From positions 1-9,942 of the forward strand of contig JAJTHO010000075.1 in assembly GCA_021297975.1 (NCBI GenBank): a DNA stretch of 9,942 nt. Direction: 5' to 3'. The notes below the pieces were generated by a model, which was given only the letters and a program-made list of their open reading frames with translations, did no database searches and had not been told where the DNA came from. The position numbers and the translations under genes were made by a program. Origin of the DNA: Alphaproteobacteria bacterium (lineage in GTDB: Bacteria; Pseudomonadota; Alphaproteobacteria; JAJTHO01). This document shows positions 1 to 6,967 of the stretch, in pieces (the first letter of the stretch is position 1; each line of letters starts with the position of its first letter).

Positions 1-516
1 AGCTCTGATGCGATTGAGGCGCGCCCAGATTTAGCCGCGCTGGTTGCTGAATTTGACTTAGCCAAATACAGCCCCTCCACCGCCCGTTTTGATGATGCAG
101 AGCTTGGCGCGATAAACGCTAGGTTACTGCAACAACTGCCGTTTTCGGATGTTGCGGCACGCCTGAAAGCGTTGGGCTTTGACGGTATTGACGCAGCTTT
201 TTGGGAAGCAGTGCGCCCCAATCTCAAAACTATTCCTGAAATTTCCGTGTGGTATACTATCGCACGCACACCGCTTCAACCAACGATAACGGATGCGGAG
301 CTCACAACTAAAGCCGCCGAGCTGCTCACCGATTTACAGCATTACACCGGCTGGTTAGAGGCCGTGAAAACAGCAACAGGCCGCAAGGGCAAAGCGCTGT
401 TTATGCCGCTGCGCCTCGCGCTTACCGGCATGGAACACGGGCCCGAATTGCCTGTTTTATTGCCGCTTCTAGGTTTAGAGCGTGCGAAAGCGCGGCTAAC
501 AGGACAAGCCGCGTGA
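1..516 (+). CDS. gltX: Glutamate--tRNA ligase, C-terminal part (5' end outside window)
   Basis: GltX attaches glutamate to tRNA-Glu in the cytoplasm, using ATP. The frame is open from the first base and runs 171 codons to a TGA at 514-516, so only the C-terminal third of a roughly 450-residue enzyme is visible. The catalytic Rossmann fold, with its HIGH and KMSKS motifs, lies upstream of the window. What is seen is the helical anticodon-binding domain. Diagnostic stretches are 'FWEAVRPNL' and the strongly conserved C-terminal block 'TGRKGKALFMPLRLALTG' followed by 'EHGPEL', 'LLPLLG' and 'RAKARL', which is typical of bacterial, especially alphaproteobacterial, GltX. There is no internal start: a TTG at 172 is simply an internal leucine. 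Its stop overlaps the GTG of the next gene by 4 bases, implying translational coupling. Some alphaproteobacteria have two GltX copies, and this fragment does not tell which one this is. Confidence 0.9.
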   Translation, partial: SSDAIEARPDLAALVAEFDLAKYSPSTARFDDAELGAINARLLQQLPFSDVAARLKALGFDGIDAAFWEAVRPNLKTIPEISVWYTIARTPLQPTITDAELTTKAAELLTDLQHYTGWLEAVKTATGRKGKALFMPLRLALTGMEHGPELPVLLPLLGLERAKARLTGQAA

Positions 517-977
517 GAGCGTTTCTTGGGCTACTAGTTGTTTGCTTTCTGATTGGCTGCGACAGCGCGCCCAGCAAAGCACAGGCGGAGCTTCCAACTG
601 CGCCGCTTATTTTAACGCGCAACGACGGCAGCACCGACACCTTCATTGTTGAGCTAGCCCTTACCGAGAAACAACAGAAAATCGGCCTGATGTATCGCAA
701 AACCATGCCGCAACAACACGGTATGCTCTTTATCTTTTCGCGGGACGATATCAGCATGTGGATGAAAAACACTTATATTCCATTGGACATGGTGTTCACA
801 AACTCACAAGGCCGCGTGGTTGATATTCTGCGTAACACCGCGCCTTTATCAGAGACAATTCTCTCTCCCAAAGTTCCCGCCAATGTTGTTTTAGAACTCA
901 ACGCCGGAACGGTTGGGCGCACCAATATCAATATCGGCGATACTCTCAAAGTTGATGGTTATTTACCCGCGCCCTAA
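513..977 (+). CDS. DUF192 (UPF0127) family lipoprotein
   Basis: The 154-residue protein belongs to the DUF192 family, small beta-rich proteins of unknown biochemical role that are usually exported. The GTG start at 513 is supported because it yields a signal peptide: hydrophobic residues 4-15, then a lipobox L-I-G-C with Cys16 as the predicted lipidated residue, followed by a flexible 'DSAPSKAQAE' linker. The DUF192 domain spans about 32-150. Family hallmarks are 'GLMYR' (58-62), 'GMLFIF' (70-75), 'MWMKNT' then 'IPLDMVF' (82-95), and 'VLELNAG' (126-132). The start codon overlaps the gltX stop in a GTGA arrangement, so it is probably translated by coupling; no separate ribosome binding site is obvious. 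The next gene begins 20 bases after the stop. Asp17 follows the lipidated Cys, which in Escherichia coli would favour retention in the inner membrane; whether that rule holds here is unknown. Confidence 0.88.
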   Translation: MRAFLGLLVVCFLIGCDSAPSKAQAELPTAPLILTRNDGSTDTFIVELALTEKQQKIGLMYRKTMPQQHGMLFIFSRDDISMWMKNTYIPLDMVFTNSQGRVVDILRNTAPLSETILSPKVPANVVLELNAGTVGRTNINIGDTLKVDGYLPAP

Positions 978-997
978 AACATGAGAGGGTACGAGCT

Positions 998-2374
998 ATG
1001 ACCCTTGTAACTGCAAACCTCTTTGCCGACATCCTACCGCCTGAACGTTTACTCACAAATGCCGACGCCATAGCGCTTTATTCCAAGGAACAGCGGGGCA
1101 CGTATGTGAGTGAACCATCCCTCGTTTTACTGCCTTCATCTACTGCGGAAGTCGCGGCGATAGTCACACGCTGTGCGGCCAACAAAATTCCTCTTGTTCC
1201 ACAAGGCGGCAATACAGGGCTTGTTGGCGGCGCGGTTTGCGCGCCGGGTGAAGTGCTGCTGAATTTTAGCCGGATGAATAAAATTCAAAGTCTTAGACCT
1301 GATGCCTTCGCCATGACAGTTGAAGCGGGCTGCACGCTACGTCAGGTGCAGGATGCAGCGTCTGCCGCACAGCTTTACTTCCCTCTGGGTCTTTCCACAG
1401 CCGACACCTGCCAAATCGGCGGCAATATAAGCAGCAACGCAGGCGGCATCAACGTCCTACGCTATGGCATGACGCGCAATCTTGTGCTGGGCTTAGAAGC
1501 CGTCTTAGCCGATGGCACGATATGGTCAGATGCATCGCCAACACGGAAAAAAAATGAAGGCGTTGATTTAAAACAATTACTTATTGGAAGTGAGGGAACG
1601 ATCGCTCTTATAACGAGCGCAACGTTAGCACTACAGACAAAGCCGCAACAATCGGCAACATTGCTAATAGTAAGTGAACAAATAGATGAATTACTATCCC
1701 TGTATAAAAGGCTTCAACAGGAAAGCAATCACACACTCACAGCTTTTGAATTTATAACTGCGCCGTGCTGGCACCTCTTAGAACAGACGCGCCCAGAACT
1801 TATGGCGCAATTGGATTCGCCGAAAAAACTGGCAGCACTAGCACGCTTAGAGAGCAGCAGCAGCGCCGCACTCTTTAATCTAGACAACTTTGCCGCCAAT
1901 CTTGCCGCTGCGCTCAATATTGAGCATCTTAACGAACAACGCGCAGCGCTGTTCTGGCAAGCACGCCGCGAATTACCTTGGGCACAGCGTGATTATAGCC
2001 CCAGCATCAAACACGACATTGCCGTCCCGCTTGACCGTATTCAGGAATTTCTAAAACGTGCAGGACAAAAAATTCACGCGCTCTATCCTGATGCGCTGCT
2101 CATTTCCTTTGGACACTTAGGAGATGGAAACATTCACTATAATATTTCTGTAACTGATTTAACGCGTAAAAATGAAGTGAATGAATGTGTATTCACATTG
2201 GCGCGCGATTGTGGCGGCAGTATCAGCGCCGAACATGGCCTTGGTCTTGCCCGCCTTGAAGATTATGCACAGACTACGGATAAAACAACGCAGCGGCTGC
2301 AACGCCAGCTCAAACAGCTCTTTGATCCTCATAACATACTGAATCCCGGCAAATCCGCCGGCGCACAGAAATAG
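998..2374 (+). CDS. FAD-binding oxidase/dehydrogenase of the D-lactate / D-2-hydroxyglutarate type
   Basis: The protein of 458 residues combines an N-terminal FAD-binding type 4 domain (about 40-215) with a C-terminal FAD-linked oxidase domain (about 220-452). It should oxidise a D-2-hydroxy acid such as D-lactate, D-2-hydroxyglutarate or glycolate and pass electrons to a carrier. FAD contacts are visible in 'VPQGGNTGLVGGAV' (67-80) and in 'STADTCQIGGNISSNAGG' (133-150). The active-site metal and substrate residues of the family are present: Lys338 in 'IKHDIAVP', His373 and His380 in 'GHLGDGNIHYN', and Glu412-His413 in 'AEHGLG'. The C-terminus ends with the usual 'LNPGK'. No iron-sulfur domain is fused, so this is the short D-2-hydroxyglutarate dehydrogenase-like form. 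The ATG at 998 has GAGAGGG at 983-989. It is probably in one transcript with gltX and the DUF192 gene. The substrate cannot be fixed from the sequence. Confidence 0.88.
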   Translation: MTLVTANLFADILPPERLLTNADAIALYSKEQRGTYVSEPSLVLLPSSTAEVAAIVTRCAANKIPLVPQGGNTGLVGGAVCAPGEVLLNFSRMNKIQSLRPDAFAMTVEAGCTLRQVQDAASAAQLYFPLGLSTADTCQIGGNISSNAGGINVLRYGMTRNLVLGLEAVLADGTIWSDASPTRKKNEGVDLKQLLIGSEGTIALITSATLALQTKPQQSATLLIVSEQIDELLSLYKRLQQESNHTLTAFEFITAPCWHLLEQTRPELMAQLDSPKKLAALARLESSSSAALFNLDNFAANLAAALNIEHLNEQRAALFWQARRELPWAQRDYSPSIKHDIAVPLDRIQEFLKRAGQKIHALYPDALLISFGHLGDGNIHYNISVTDLTRKNEVNECVFTLARDCGGSISAEHGLGLARLEDYAQTTDKTTQRLQRQLKQLFDPHNILNPGKSAGAQK

Positions 2375-2377
2375 GCC

Positions 2378-2406
2378 TTGCGCGTGGCGGATAGCCTGTG
2401 TATGAG
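2378..2406 (+). promoter_or_regulatory. Weak candidate promoter before ssb
   Basis: TTGCGC (2378-2383) and TATGAG (2401-2406) are separated by 17 bases in the gap before ssb. Both boxes match the sigma-70 consensus only partly (3 and 4 of 6). The spacing is ideal and ssb usually has its own promoter, but chance occurrence is quite possible. Confidence 0.2.
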
Positions 2407-2425
2407 GCGATAACGAGGTGTGTTT

Positions 2426-2938
2426 ATGGCTGGCTCAGTAAATAAAGTGATTCTTCTTGGCAATCTTGGTCGCGATCCCGAAGTCCGCACCATGAACAAT
2501 GGCCAGAAAATGTGCAATTTATCCTTGGCCACCTCCGAAACATGGCGCGATAAAACCAGCGGCGAGAAAAAAGAAAAAACCGAATGGCACCGCGTTGTTA
2601 TTTTCAATGAAAAACTGGCAGAAGTTGCGGAAAAATTCCTGAAAAAAGGCTCAAAGGTCTATTTAGAGGGCGAACTGCAAACCCGTAAATGGACAGATAA
2701 CGCGGGCGTTGAAAAATTTTCAACTGAGATTGTTCTGCAAAAATTTAAAGGCGAGCTAACACTGCTTGATGCCCCCGGTGGTAATGGCGGTGCGGGTCGT
2801 GTTGCTGGCGGAGCCGAGGCTCCCTATGAATTTGGCCGCGTACAAGGCGGCAATGGTAACGCAAGTTTCGGCGGAGCGCCAAACAGCCCAGCCCGCCAGC
2901 CTGCTATGGCCGATTTGGATGATGATATTCCTTTTTGA
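2426..2938 (+). CDS. ssb: Single-stranded DNA-binding protein
   Basis: SSB coats single-stranded DNA as a tetramer during replication, recombination and repair and recruits partner proteins through its tail. The 170-residue product has an OB fold at about 4-112 with 'VNKVILLGNLGRDPEVR', 'TEWHRVV' and 'TRKWTD'. The DNA-stacking aromatics of the Escherichia coli protein are conserved: Trp40, Trp54, Phe60 and Trp89 (one residue shifted). A Gly/Asn/Ala-rich linker (about 117-160) leads to the acidic tip DLDDDIPF at 163-170, the protein-interaction tail. The start was set at ATG 2426 rather than GTG 2420. GAGG at 2415-2418 is 7 bases from the ATG but only 1 from the GTG, and family members begin 'MAGSVNKV'. 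Length is close to the usual 160-180. Confidence 0.97.
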   Translation: MAGSVNKVILLGNLGRDPEVRTMNNGQKMCNLSLATSETWRDKTSGEKKEKTEWHRVVIFNEKLAEVAEKFLKKGSKVYLEGELQTRKWTDNAGVEKFSTEIVLQKFKGELTLLDAPGGNGGAGRVAGGAEAPYEFGRVQGGNGNASFGGAPNSPARQPAMADLDDDIPF

Positions 2939-2962
2939 TAACAACAGTATTGCTCTTAGAAT
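2935..2962 (+). promoter_or_regulatory. Candidate sigma-70 promoter of fdxA
   Basis: TTGATA (2935-2940, 5 of 6 to consensus) and TAGAAT (2957-2962, 5 of 6) are separated by 16 bases. The -35 box overlaps the ssb stop codon. Transcription would start near 2969, giving a leader of about 38 bases before fdxA. An inverted repeat, AACAGTAT at 2943-2950 and ATACTGTT at 2976-2983, brackets the -10 box and could be an operator. Confidence 0.5.
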
Positions 2963-3006
2963 ACCTATAGTATACATACTGTTCCCCTGATAGATTAGAG
3001 GAAGCT

Positions 3007-3342
3007 ATGACATTTGTTGTCACCGAAGCCTGTATAAAATGTAAATACACCGATTGCGTGGAAGTGTGCCCTGTTGATTGTTTTTACGAGGGTGAAAACA
3101 TGCTCGTCATCAATCCCGATGAGTGCATCGATTGCGGTGTGTGTGAGCCGGAATGCCCGGCTGAGGCAATTATTCCTGATTCTAAGGACGGTGCGGAGAT
3201 ATGGCTTGAAACCAACCGCAGTTACTCTGCCGCCTGGCCGAATCTTTCTAAGAAAAAAGACGCATTGCCAGATGCGGATGCTTGGAAAGACGTGCCGAAT
3301 AAGTTCAAAGAGCATTTCAGTCCGAAGCCCGGTGCAGCCTAA
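3007..3342 (+). CDS. fdxA: FdxA-type 7Fe-8S ferredoxin ([3Fe-4S] + [4Fe-4S])
   Basis: This is a small cytoplasmic electron carrier of 111 residues. Its cysteines follow Azotobacter ferredoxin I with a shift of one. Cys9, Cys17 and Cys50 fit the [3Fe-4S] cluster, Cys21, Cys40, Cys43 and Cys46 the [4Fe-4S] cluster, and Cys12 and Cys25 match the extra free cysteines of that protein. The motifs are 'CIKCKYTDCVEVCPVDCF' (9-26) and 'CIDCGVCEPECP' (40-51). The C-terminal extension of about 55 residues, with 'WLETNRSYSAAWPNLSKKK', is characteristic of this ferredoxin type in Proteobacteria. ATG 3007 is preceded by AGAGGAAG (2997-3004). A promoter candidate lies just upstream and a strong terminator just downstream, so it may be a single-gene unit. 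The redox partner is not evident from the neighbours. Confidence 0.95.
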   Translation: MTFVVTEACIKCKYTDCVEVCPVDCFYEGENMLVINPDECIDCGVCEPECPAEAIIPDSKDGAEIWLETNRSYSAAWPNLSKKKDALPDADAWKDVPNKFKEHFSPKPGAA

Positions 3343-3388
3343 ATTTTTCATGCTTTTTCAGTAAGACGAATCAACAGCGTTTTTTCAA

Positions 3389-3426
3389 AAAAAGACCATC
3401 CTTGTGAAAACAGGGATGGTCTTTTT
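3389..3426. terminator. Bidirectional intrinsic terminator between fdxA and gyrA
   Basis: GACCATCC (3394-3401) pairs with GGATGGTC (3414-3421). The stem extends inward by TTG/CAG (one G-T wobble) to a six-base loop TGAAAA at 3405-3410. Outside it, A7 (3387-3393) faces T5 (3422-3426), so both strands have a U-tract after the hairpin. It suits the end of fdxA on the + strand and of gyrA on the - strand. Confidence 0.9.
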
Positions 3427-3463
3427 GTAATCATTCCCAATGAAAACGACCCTTTATCGTCGG

Positions 3464-3534
3464 CGTCTCTGCGAGGAGCTTTGCTCCGAAGCAGTCCTTA
3501 AAAACATGGATTGCTTCGCTGCGCTCGCAAAGAC
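3464..3534. repeat. Dispersed palindromic repeat element (GCGAGGAGC/GAAGCAATCC type)
   Basis: The outer arms are GTCTCTGCGAG (3465-3475) and CTCGCAAAGAC (3524-3534), with one mismatch. The inner arms are CGAAGCAGTCC (3487-3497) and GGATTGCTTCG (3508-3518), also one mismatch. A perfect small hairpin GGAGC-TTT-GCTCC (3475-3487) sits in the left half. The sequence closely resembles the 'GTCATTGCGAGGAGC...GAAGCAATCC' palindromes that are dispersed in Rickettsia-like and several unrelated bacterial genomes. Translation gives the familiar spurious peptide 'MDCFAALAKT'. It lies 23 bases beyond the gyrA stop. Only one copy is in the window, so dispersion is inferred from memory of the family, not seen here. 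Confidence 0.75.
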
Positions 3535-3557
3535 AGCGCAATTACGGGGGCTTTCTA

Positions 3558-6251
3558 TTATTCGCCTGCGATATCCGCCGCGTCTTCACCTTCCGAAACT
3601 TTCGCAACACTCACCACCTGCTCATCGCCCGCAACTTTAAAGATAGTCACGCCCTGCGTTTTGCGCCCGGCGATGCGGATTTGCCCAACAGGACAGCGGA
3701 TGAGCTGACCTTTATTGGTGACGAGCATAATCTGATCGGAATCCACTATCGGAAAGGCGGCGGCCATCTGACCGTTTTTGCCAGTGAGTTCCATCGCGGC
3801 AATGCCTTGCCCGCCGCGCCCGGTGAGACGGTATTCAAACAGCGAGCTGCGTTTACCAAAGCCATTGCTGCTGACGGTGAGCATGAATTGCTCCTGCGCC
3901 GCGAGTTCTTCATAGCGTTTGGCCGACAGGGCAACAACAGTGCCGCTTGCATCATCATCGTCGCTGGCCTCAACCTCGGCGCCGCGGCGGCGAGCGGATT
4001 CGGCGCGGAACGCTATGCGCTCCTCGGATGTTATATCCACATGGCGAACCGTTGCCATGCTGATGACCACATCGCCTTTCGCGAGACGAATCCCGCGCAC
4101 CCCGGTGCTGGCGCGGCTGTTAAACACGCGCAAATCATCAAGGCTAAAACGAATGGCTTTACCCAAACGGGTGCAGAGAATCACATCATCCGCATCCGTA
4201 CAGGCGACCACATCCACCAACGATTCGTCGCTTTCCTCTAAGCGCATGGCCATTTTGCCGCCCGCCTTGATATTCGTGAAATCGGAAAGGGCGTTGCGGC
4301 GAATGCTGCCTTTGGTGGTAGCAAACAGAATCGACATGTTTTCCCACTGCGCTTGGTCATCGGGAAGCGGCAGAATCGCGGTCACGCGTTCCCCGCCCTC
4401 TAACTTAGGCAACAGTTGAACAAGCGGTTTGCCCTTAGTTTGCAAGGTGCCCACCGGCAGCATGTAGGTTTTCAGCTGATACACGCGCCCGGCGGATGTA
4501 AAGAACAACAGCGGCGCGTGGGTGCTGGCGATAAAGAGATTGGAGACAAAATCTTCCTCGCGGGTCGTCATGCCGCTGCGCCCTTTGCCGCCGCGCTTTT
4601 GCGCCCGGTAGCTGGACAGCGACACGCGCTTGACATAGCCGTTATAGCTAACCGTCACCACCATGTCTTCGCGCTGGATAAGGTCTTCGATGTCGCGTTC
4701 ATAACCGGCGTCGATAATTTCTGTGCGGCGCGGGTTGGCAAACTTTTCGCGCACGGCGATGAGTTCTGATTTCAATACCGCCAGCATTTTGCCCCGGTCG
4801 TTAAGTATCAAAAGATACCCGGCGATATTGCCGCCGACTTCTTTTAGCTCATCAACAATTTTATCGCGCTCTAATCCTGTAAGGCGGTGCAGACGCAGAT
4901 CCAGAATGGCTTTTGCTTGCGTTTCCGACAGCTTATAGGTTTTCTGCCCCTGATCCACGCCCGGATCAACCAGCGCCACCAGCGGCATGATGCCTTCCGC
5001 TGGCCAATCGCGGGCAATCAATTTCTCACGGGCAATTTCAGGATTCTGCGCCGCACGAATAATTTTGATAACCTCATCAATGTTCGCAACCGCAACGGCC
5101 AAGCCCACTAAGACGTGCGCCCGTTCACGGGCTTTCATGAGTTCAAACCGGGTGCGCTTAGTTATCACTTCCTCGCGGAAGGCAACGAACGCGCTGATAA
5201 TCTGCATCAAGCCCATGGTCATCGGGCGGCCTTGGTGCAGCGCAACGGTGTTCACGCCAAAGCTGGTTTGGAGTGACGTTAAAGCATACAGCTTATTGAG
5301 CATGATTTCCGGCTCAACGTCGCGCTTAAGCTCAATCACAACGCGCACGCCGTCACGATCCGATTCGTCGCGCACTTCGGAAATGCCCTCAATCAGCTTT
5401 TCTTTCACCAACTCAGAAATACGGGTGACGATGTTGGCTTTATTTTGCTGATACGGAATTTCATCAATAATAATGGCTTGGCGGTCTTTGGCAAACGGCT
5501 CAATGTGATGCTTTGCGCGCATTAAAACAGAACCGCGCCCGGTGCGGAAGGCATCCAAAATGCCTTTGCGGCCAAGGATACTGCCGCCGGTTGGAAAATC
5601 GGGGCCTTGAACAAACTCCATCGCCTGTTCCAGCGTCAAATCCGGGTTATCAACATAGGCGCAGCAGGCGTCAATCACCTCGCCCAGGTTATGCGGCGGG
5701 ATATTCGTTGCCATCCCGACGGCAATACCGCCCACCCCATTAACCAGCAAATTCGGGAATTGCGCGGGAAGAACCACCGGCTCATGCTCGGAATCATCAT
5801 AGTTCGGGCGGAATTCAACGGTGTTTTTATCAATATCGCGCAGCAGTTCTTCGGCGGCTTTTGACAACCGCGCCTCAGTATACCGCATGGCCGCCGGGTT
5901 ATCGCCGTCCATGCTGCCAAAGTTACCTTGCCCTTGAATCAGCGGCAGCCGGAGCGAAAAATCCTGCGCCATCCGCACCATGGCATCATAAATCGCGCTA
6001 TCACCGTGGGGGTGATACTTACCCATAACATCCCCGACGATACGGGCAGATTTACGAAACGGCTTAGTCGAATCATAGCCGCCCTCTTTCATCGCATAGA
6101 GAATCCGCCGGTGCACCGGCTTTAAGCCATCGCGCACATCGGGAAGCGCCCGCGCCACGATCACGCTCATCGCGTAATCGAGATACGATTTGCGCATTTC
6201 GGCTTCGATGGTGATTTCGGGCTGGTCGATGGGGGTTAGGGATGTTGTCAT
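3558..6251 (-). CDS. gyrA: DNA gyrase subunit A
   Basis: GyrA is the breakage-reunion subunit of gyrase (A2B2), which introduces negative supercoils. The protein is full length at 897 residues. The topoisomerase IV/gyrase A core covers about 12-510, with the catalytic tyrosine Tyr124 in 'AAMRYTEARL'. In the quinolone-binding region, 'YHPHGDSAIYD' (79-89) keeps Ser85 and Asp89, equivalent to Escherichia coli Ser83 and Asp87. The usual quinolone-resistance substitutions are therefore absent at these two sites. The C-terminal beta-pinwheel follows from about 515, with the GyrA box QKRGGKG at 551-557, needed for DNA wrapping and negative supercoiling in the family. A charged insertion ('RRRGAEVEASDDDDASG', about 754-770) separates two blades, as I recall for alphaproteobacterial GyrA. 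The start ATG lacks a Shine-Dalgarno sequence and a promoter ends only a few bases upstream. It converges on fdxA and diverges from carD. Confidence 0.97.
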   Translation of the reverse strand: MTTSLTPIDQPEITIEAEMRKSYLDYAMSVIVARALPDVRDGLKPVHRRILYAMKEGGYDSTKPFRKSARIVGDVMGKYHPHGDSAIYDAMVRMAQDFSLRLPLIQGQGNFGSMDGDNPAAMRYTEARLSKAAEELLRDIDKNTVEFRPNYDDSEHEPVVLPAQFPNLLVNGVGGIAVGMATNIPPHNLGEVIDACCAYVDNPDLTLEQAMEFVQGPDFPTGGSILGRKGILDAFRTGRGSVLMRAKHHIEPFAKDRQAIIIDEIPYQQNKANIVTRISELVKEKLIEGISEVRDESDRDGVRVVIELKRDVEPEIMLNKLYALTSLQTSFGVNTVALHQGRPMTMGLMQIISAFVAFREEVITKRTRFELMKARERAHVLVGLAVAVANIDEVIKIIRAAQNPEIAREKLIARDWPAEGIMPLVALVDPGVDQGQKTYKLSETQAKAILDLRLHRLTGLERDKIVDELKEVGGNIAGYLLILNDRGKMLAVLKSELIAVREKFANPRRTEIIDAGYERDIEDLIQREDMVVTVSYNGYVKRVSLSSYRAQKRGGKGRSGMTTREEDFVSNLFIASTHAPLLFFTSAGRVYQLKTYMLPVGTLQTKGKPLVQLLPKLEGGERVTAILPLPDDQAQWENMSILFATTKGSIRRNALSDFTNIKAGGKMAMRLEESDESLVDVVACTDADDVILCTRLGKAIRFSLDDLRVFNSRASTGVRGIRLAKGDVVISMATVRHVDITSEERIAFRAESARRRGAEVEASDDDDASGTVVALSAKRYEELAAQEQFMLTVSSNGFGKRSSLFEYRLTGRGGQGIAAMELTGKNGQMAAAFPIVDSDQIMLVTNKGQLIRCPVGQIRIAGRKTQGVTIFKVAGDEQVVSVAKVSEGEDAADIAGE

Positions 6252-6259
6252 GGGGTCAG

Positions 6260-6288
6260 TTTATATGGCCTGTATCACTATCAGGCAA
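6260..6288 (-). promoter_or_regulatory. Candidate gyrA promoter giving a nearly leaderless message
   Basis: On the minus strand, TTGCCT (6288-6283, 4 of 6 to consensus) and TATAAA (6265-6260, 5 of 6) are separated by exactly 17 bases. Transcription is expected to begin near 6253, about two bases before the gyrA ATG at 6251. This agrees with the absence of a ribosome binding site there (the preceding bases read CTGACCCC). A short inverted repeat GCCTG/CAGGC (6268-6272 and 6282-6286) occupies the spacer and edge of the -35 box. Confidence 0.5.
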
Positions 6289-6326
6289 GCGCGGTGTTAG
6301 TGCTTTGGCGCGTTTGCGGCGTTTAA

Positions 6327-6354
6327 TTGAATAAATAAAATTTTATACGATAAT
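6327..6354 (+). promoter_or_regulatory. Candidate carD promoter
   Basis: TTGAAT (6327-6332, 4 of 6) and GATAAT (6349-6354, 5 of 6) are separated by 16 bases. Transcription from here would start near 6361 and leave a leader of about 95 bases. The 10-mer AATCCGTGCA occurs both at the expected start (6352-6361) and across the carD start codon (6447-6456). The remainder of the leader is AT-rich and shows no strong hairpin. Confidence 0.4.
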
Positions 6355-6455
6355 CCGTGCAGCGGCACTAATTTTGTGTTATGTTTCTATATAACAGCAA
6401 ATAAATTGCATTAAGAAGAGCACGAGACCATACATAAAAATAACGGAATCCGTGC

Positions 6456-6956
6456 ATGAGCGACGCAAAAGTAGTATTTAAATCAGGCGACTATGTGGTC
6501 TATCCAACCCATGGAGTGGGTAAAGTGACCGGCCTTGAAAACCAGGAAATTGCTGGGCATAAGCTGAAACTTATTGTCATTCAATTCGATAAAGAACGCA
6601 TGACGCTGCGCCTGCCATTCAATAAGGCCAGCACCTCCGGCCTTCGCCATATCTATTCAAAAAATCAAATGGAAACGGCACTGAAGAAACTTAAAGGCAA
6701 AGCCAAGGTGAAAAAAACCATGTGGTCACGCCGCGCCCAGGAATACGAGGCGAAAATCAATTCGGGCGATCCATCATCCATTGCCGAAGTTGTGCGCGAT
6801 TTGCACAAAAATTCGCTGCAACCGGATCAGTCTTATAGTGAACGCCAGATTTACCAATCGGCGCTCGATAGACTGGCACGGGAAATTGCCGCGATTGAGG
6901 CGATTGACGAGAACGAGGCAACGCAAAAGCTGGAAAAACTGCTGCAGGCTGCTTAA
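6456..6956 (+). CDS. carD: CarD/CdnL-family RNA polymerase-binding transcription regulator
   Basis: CarD/CdnL proteins bind the RNA polymerase beta subunit and stabilise the open promoter complex, notably at rRNA and other growth-related promoters. The 166-residue product begins with the RNA polymerase-interaction domain (about 8-70). It contains 'FKSGDYVVYPTHGVGKVTGLE', 'KLKLIVIQFDKERMTLRLP' and the typical 'LR.I'-type end of the domain. The helical C-terminal DNA-binding domain (about 80-166) carries Trp90 in 'KKTMWSRRAQEYEAKINSGDP'. This matches the tryptophan wedge (Trp85) of the Mycobacterium protein. Length is normal. ATG 6456 gives the expected N-terminus; only a weak CGGAA (6444-6448) precedes it. 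It diverges from gyrA and its stop is 11 bases from the stop of the convergent unknown gene. Regulation of stress or starvation responses is known for relatives but not shown here. Confidence 0.93.
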   Translation: MSDAKVVFKSGDYVVYPTHGVGKVTGLENQEIAGHKLKLIVIQFDKERMTLRLPFNKASTSGLRHIYSKNQMETALKKLKGKAKVKKTMWSRRAQEYEAKINSGDPSSIAEVVRDLHKNSLQPDQSYSERQIYQSALDRLAREIAAIEAIDENEATQKLEKLLQAA

Positions 6957-6967
6957 GCCGTTCGTTC

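Noticed and set aside
2766..2990. Alternative frame over the ssb 3' end
   Set aside because: The SSB frame is intact to its conserved acidic tail, so the overlapping frame is a shadow of the Gly-rich linker.
3440..3640. Plus-strand reading frame encoding 'LCEELCSEAVLKNMDCFAALAKT'
   Set aside because: It is the translation of the palindromic repeat continuing into the antisense of the gyrA 3' end; this peptide type is a well-known annotation artefact.
5985..6017. Possible quinolone-resistance substitutions in gyrA
   Set aside because: Residues 79-89 read YHPHGDSAIYD; the serine and aspartate at the two main sites are the susceptible-type residues.
3681..6125. Many long plus-strand frames (for example 3681-4241, 3919-4419, 4987-5451)
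   Set aside because: All lie antisense to gyrA, which is full length and conserved throughout; they have no family features of their own.
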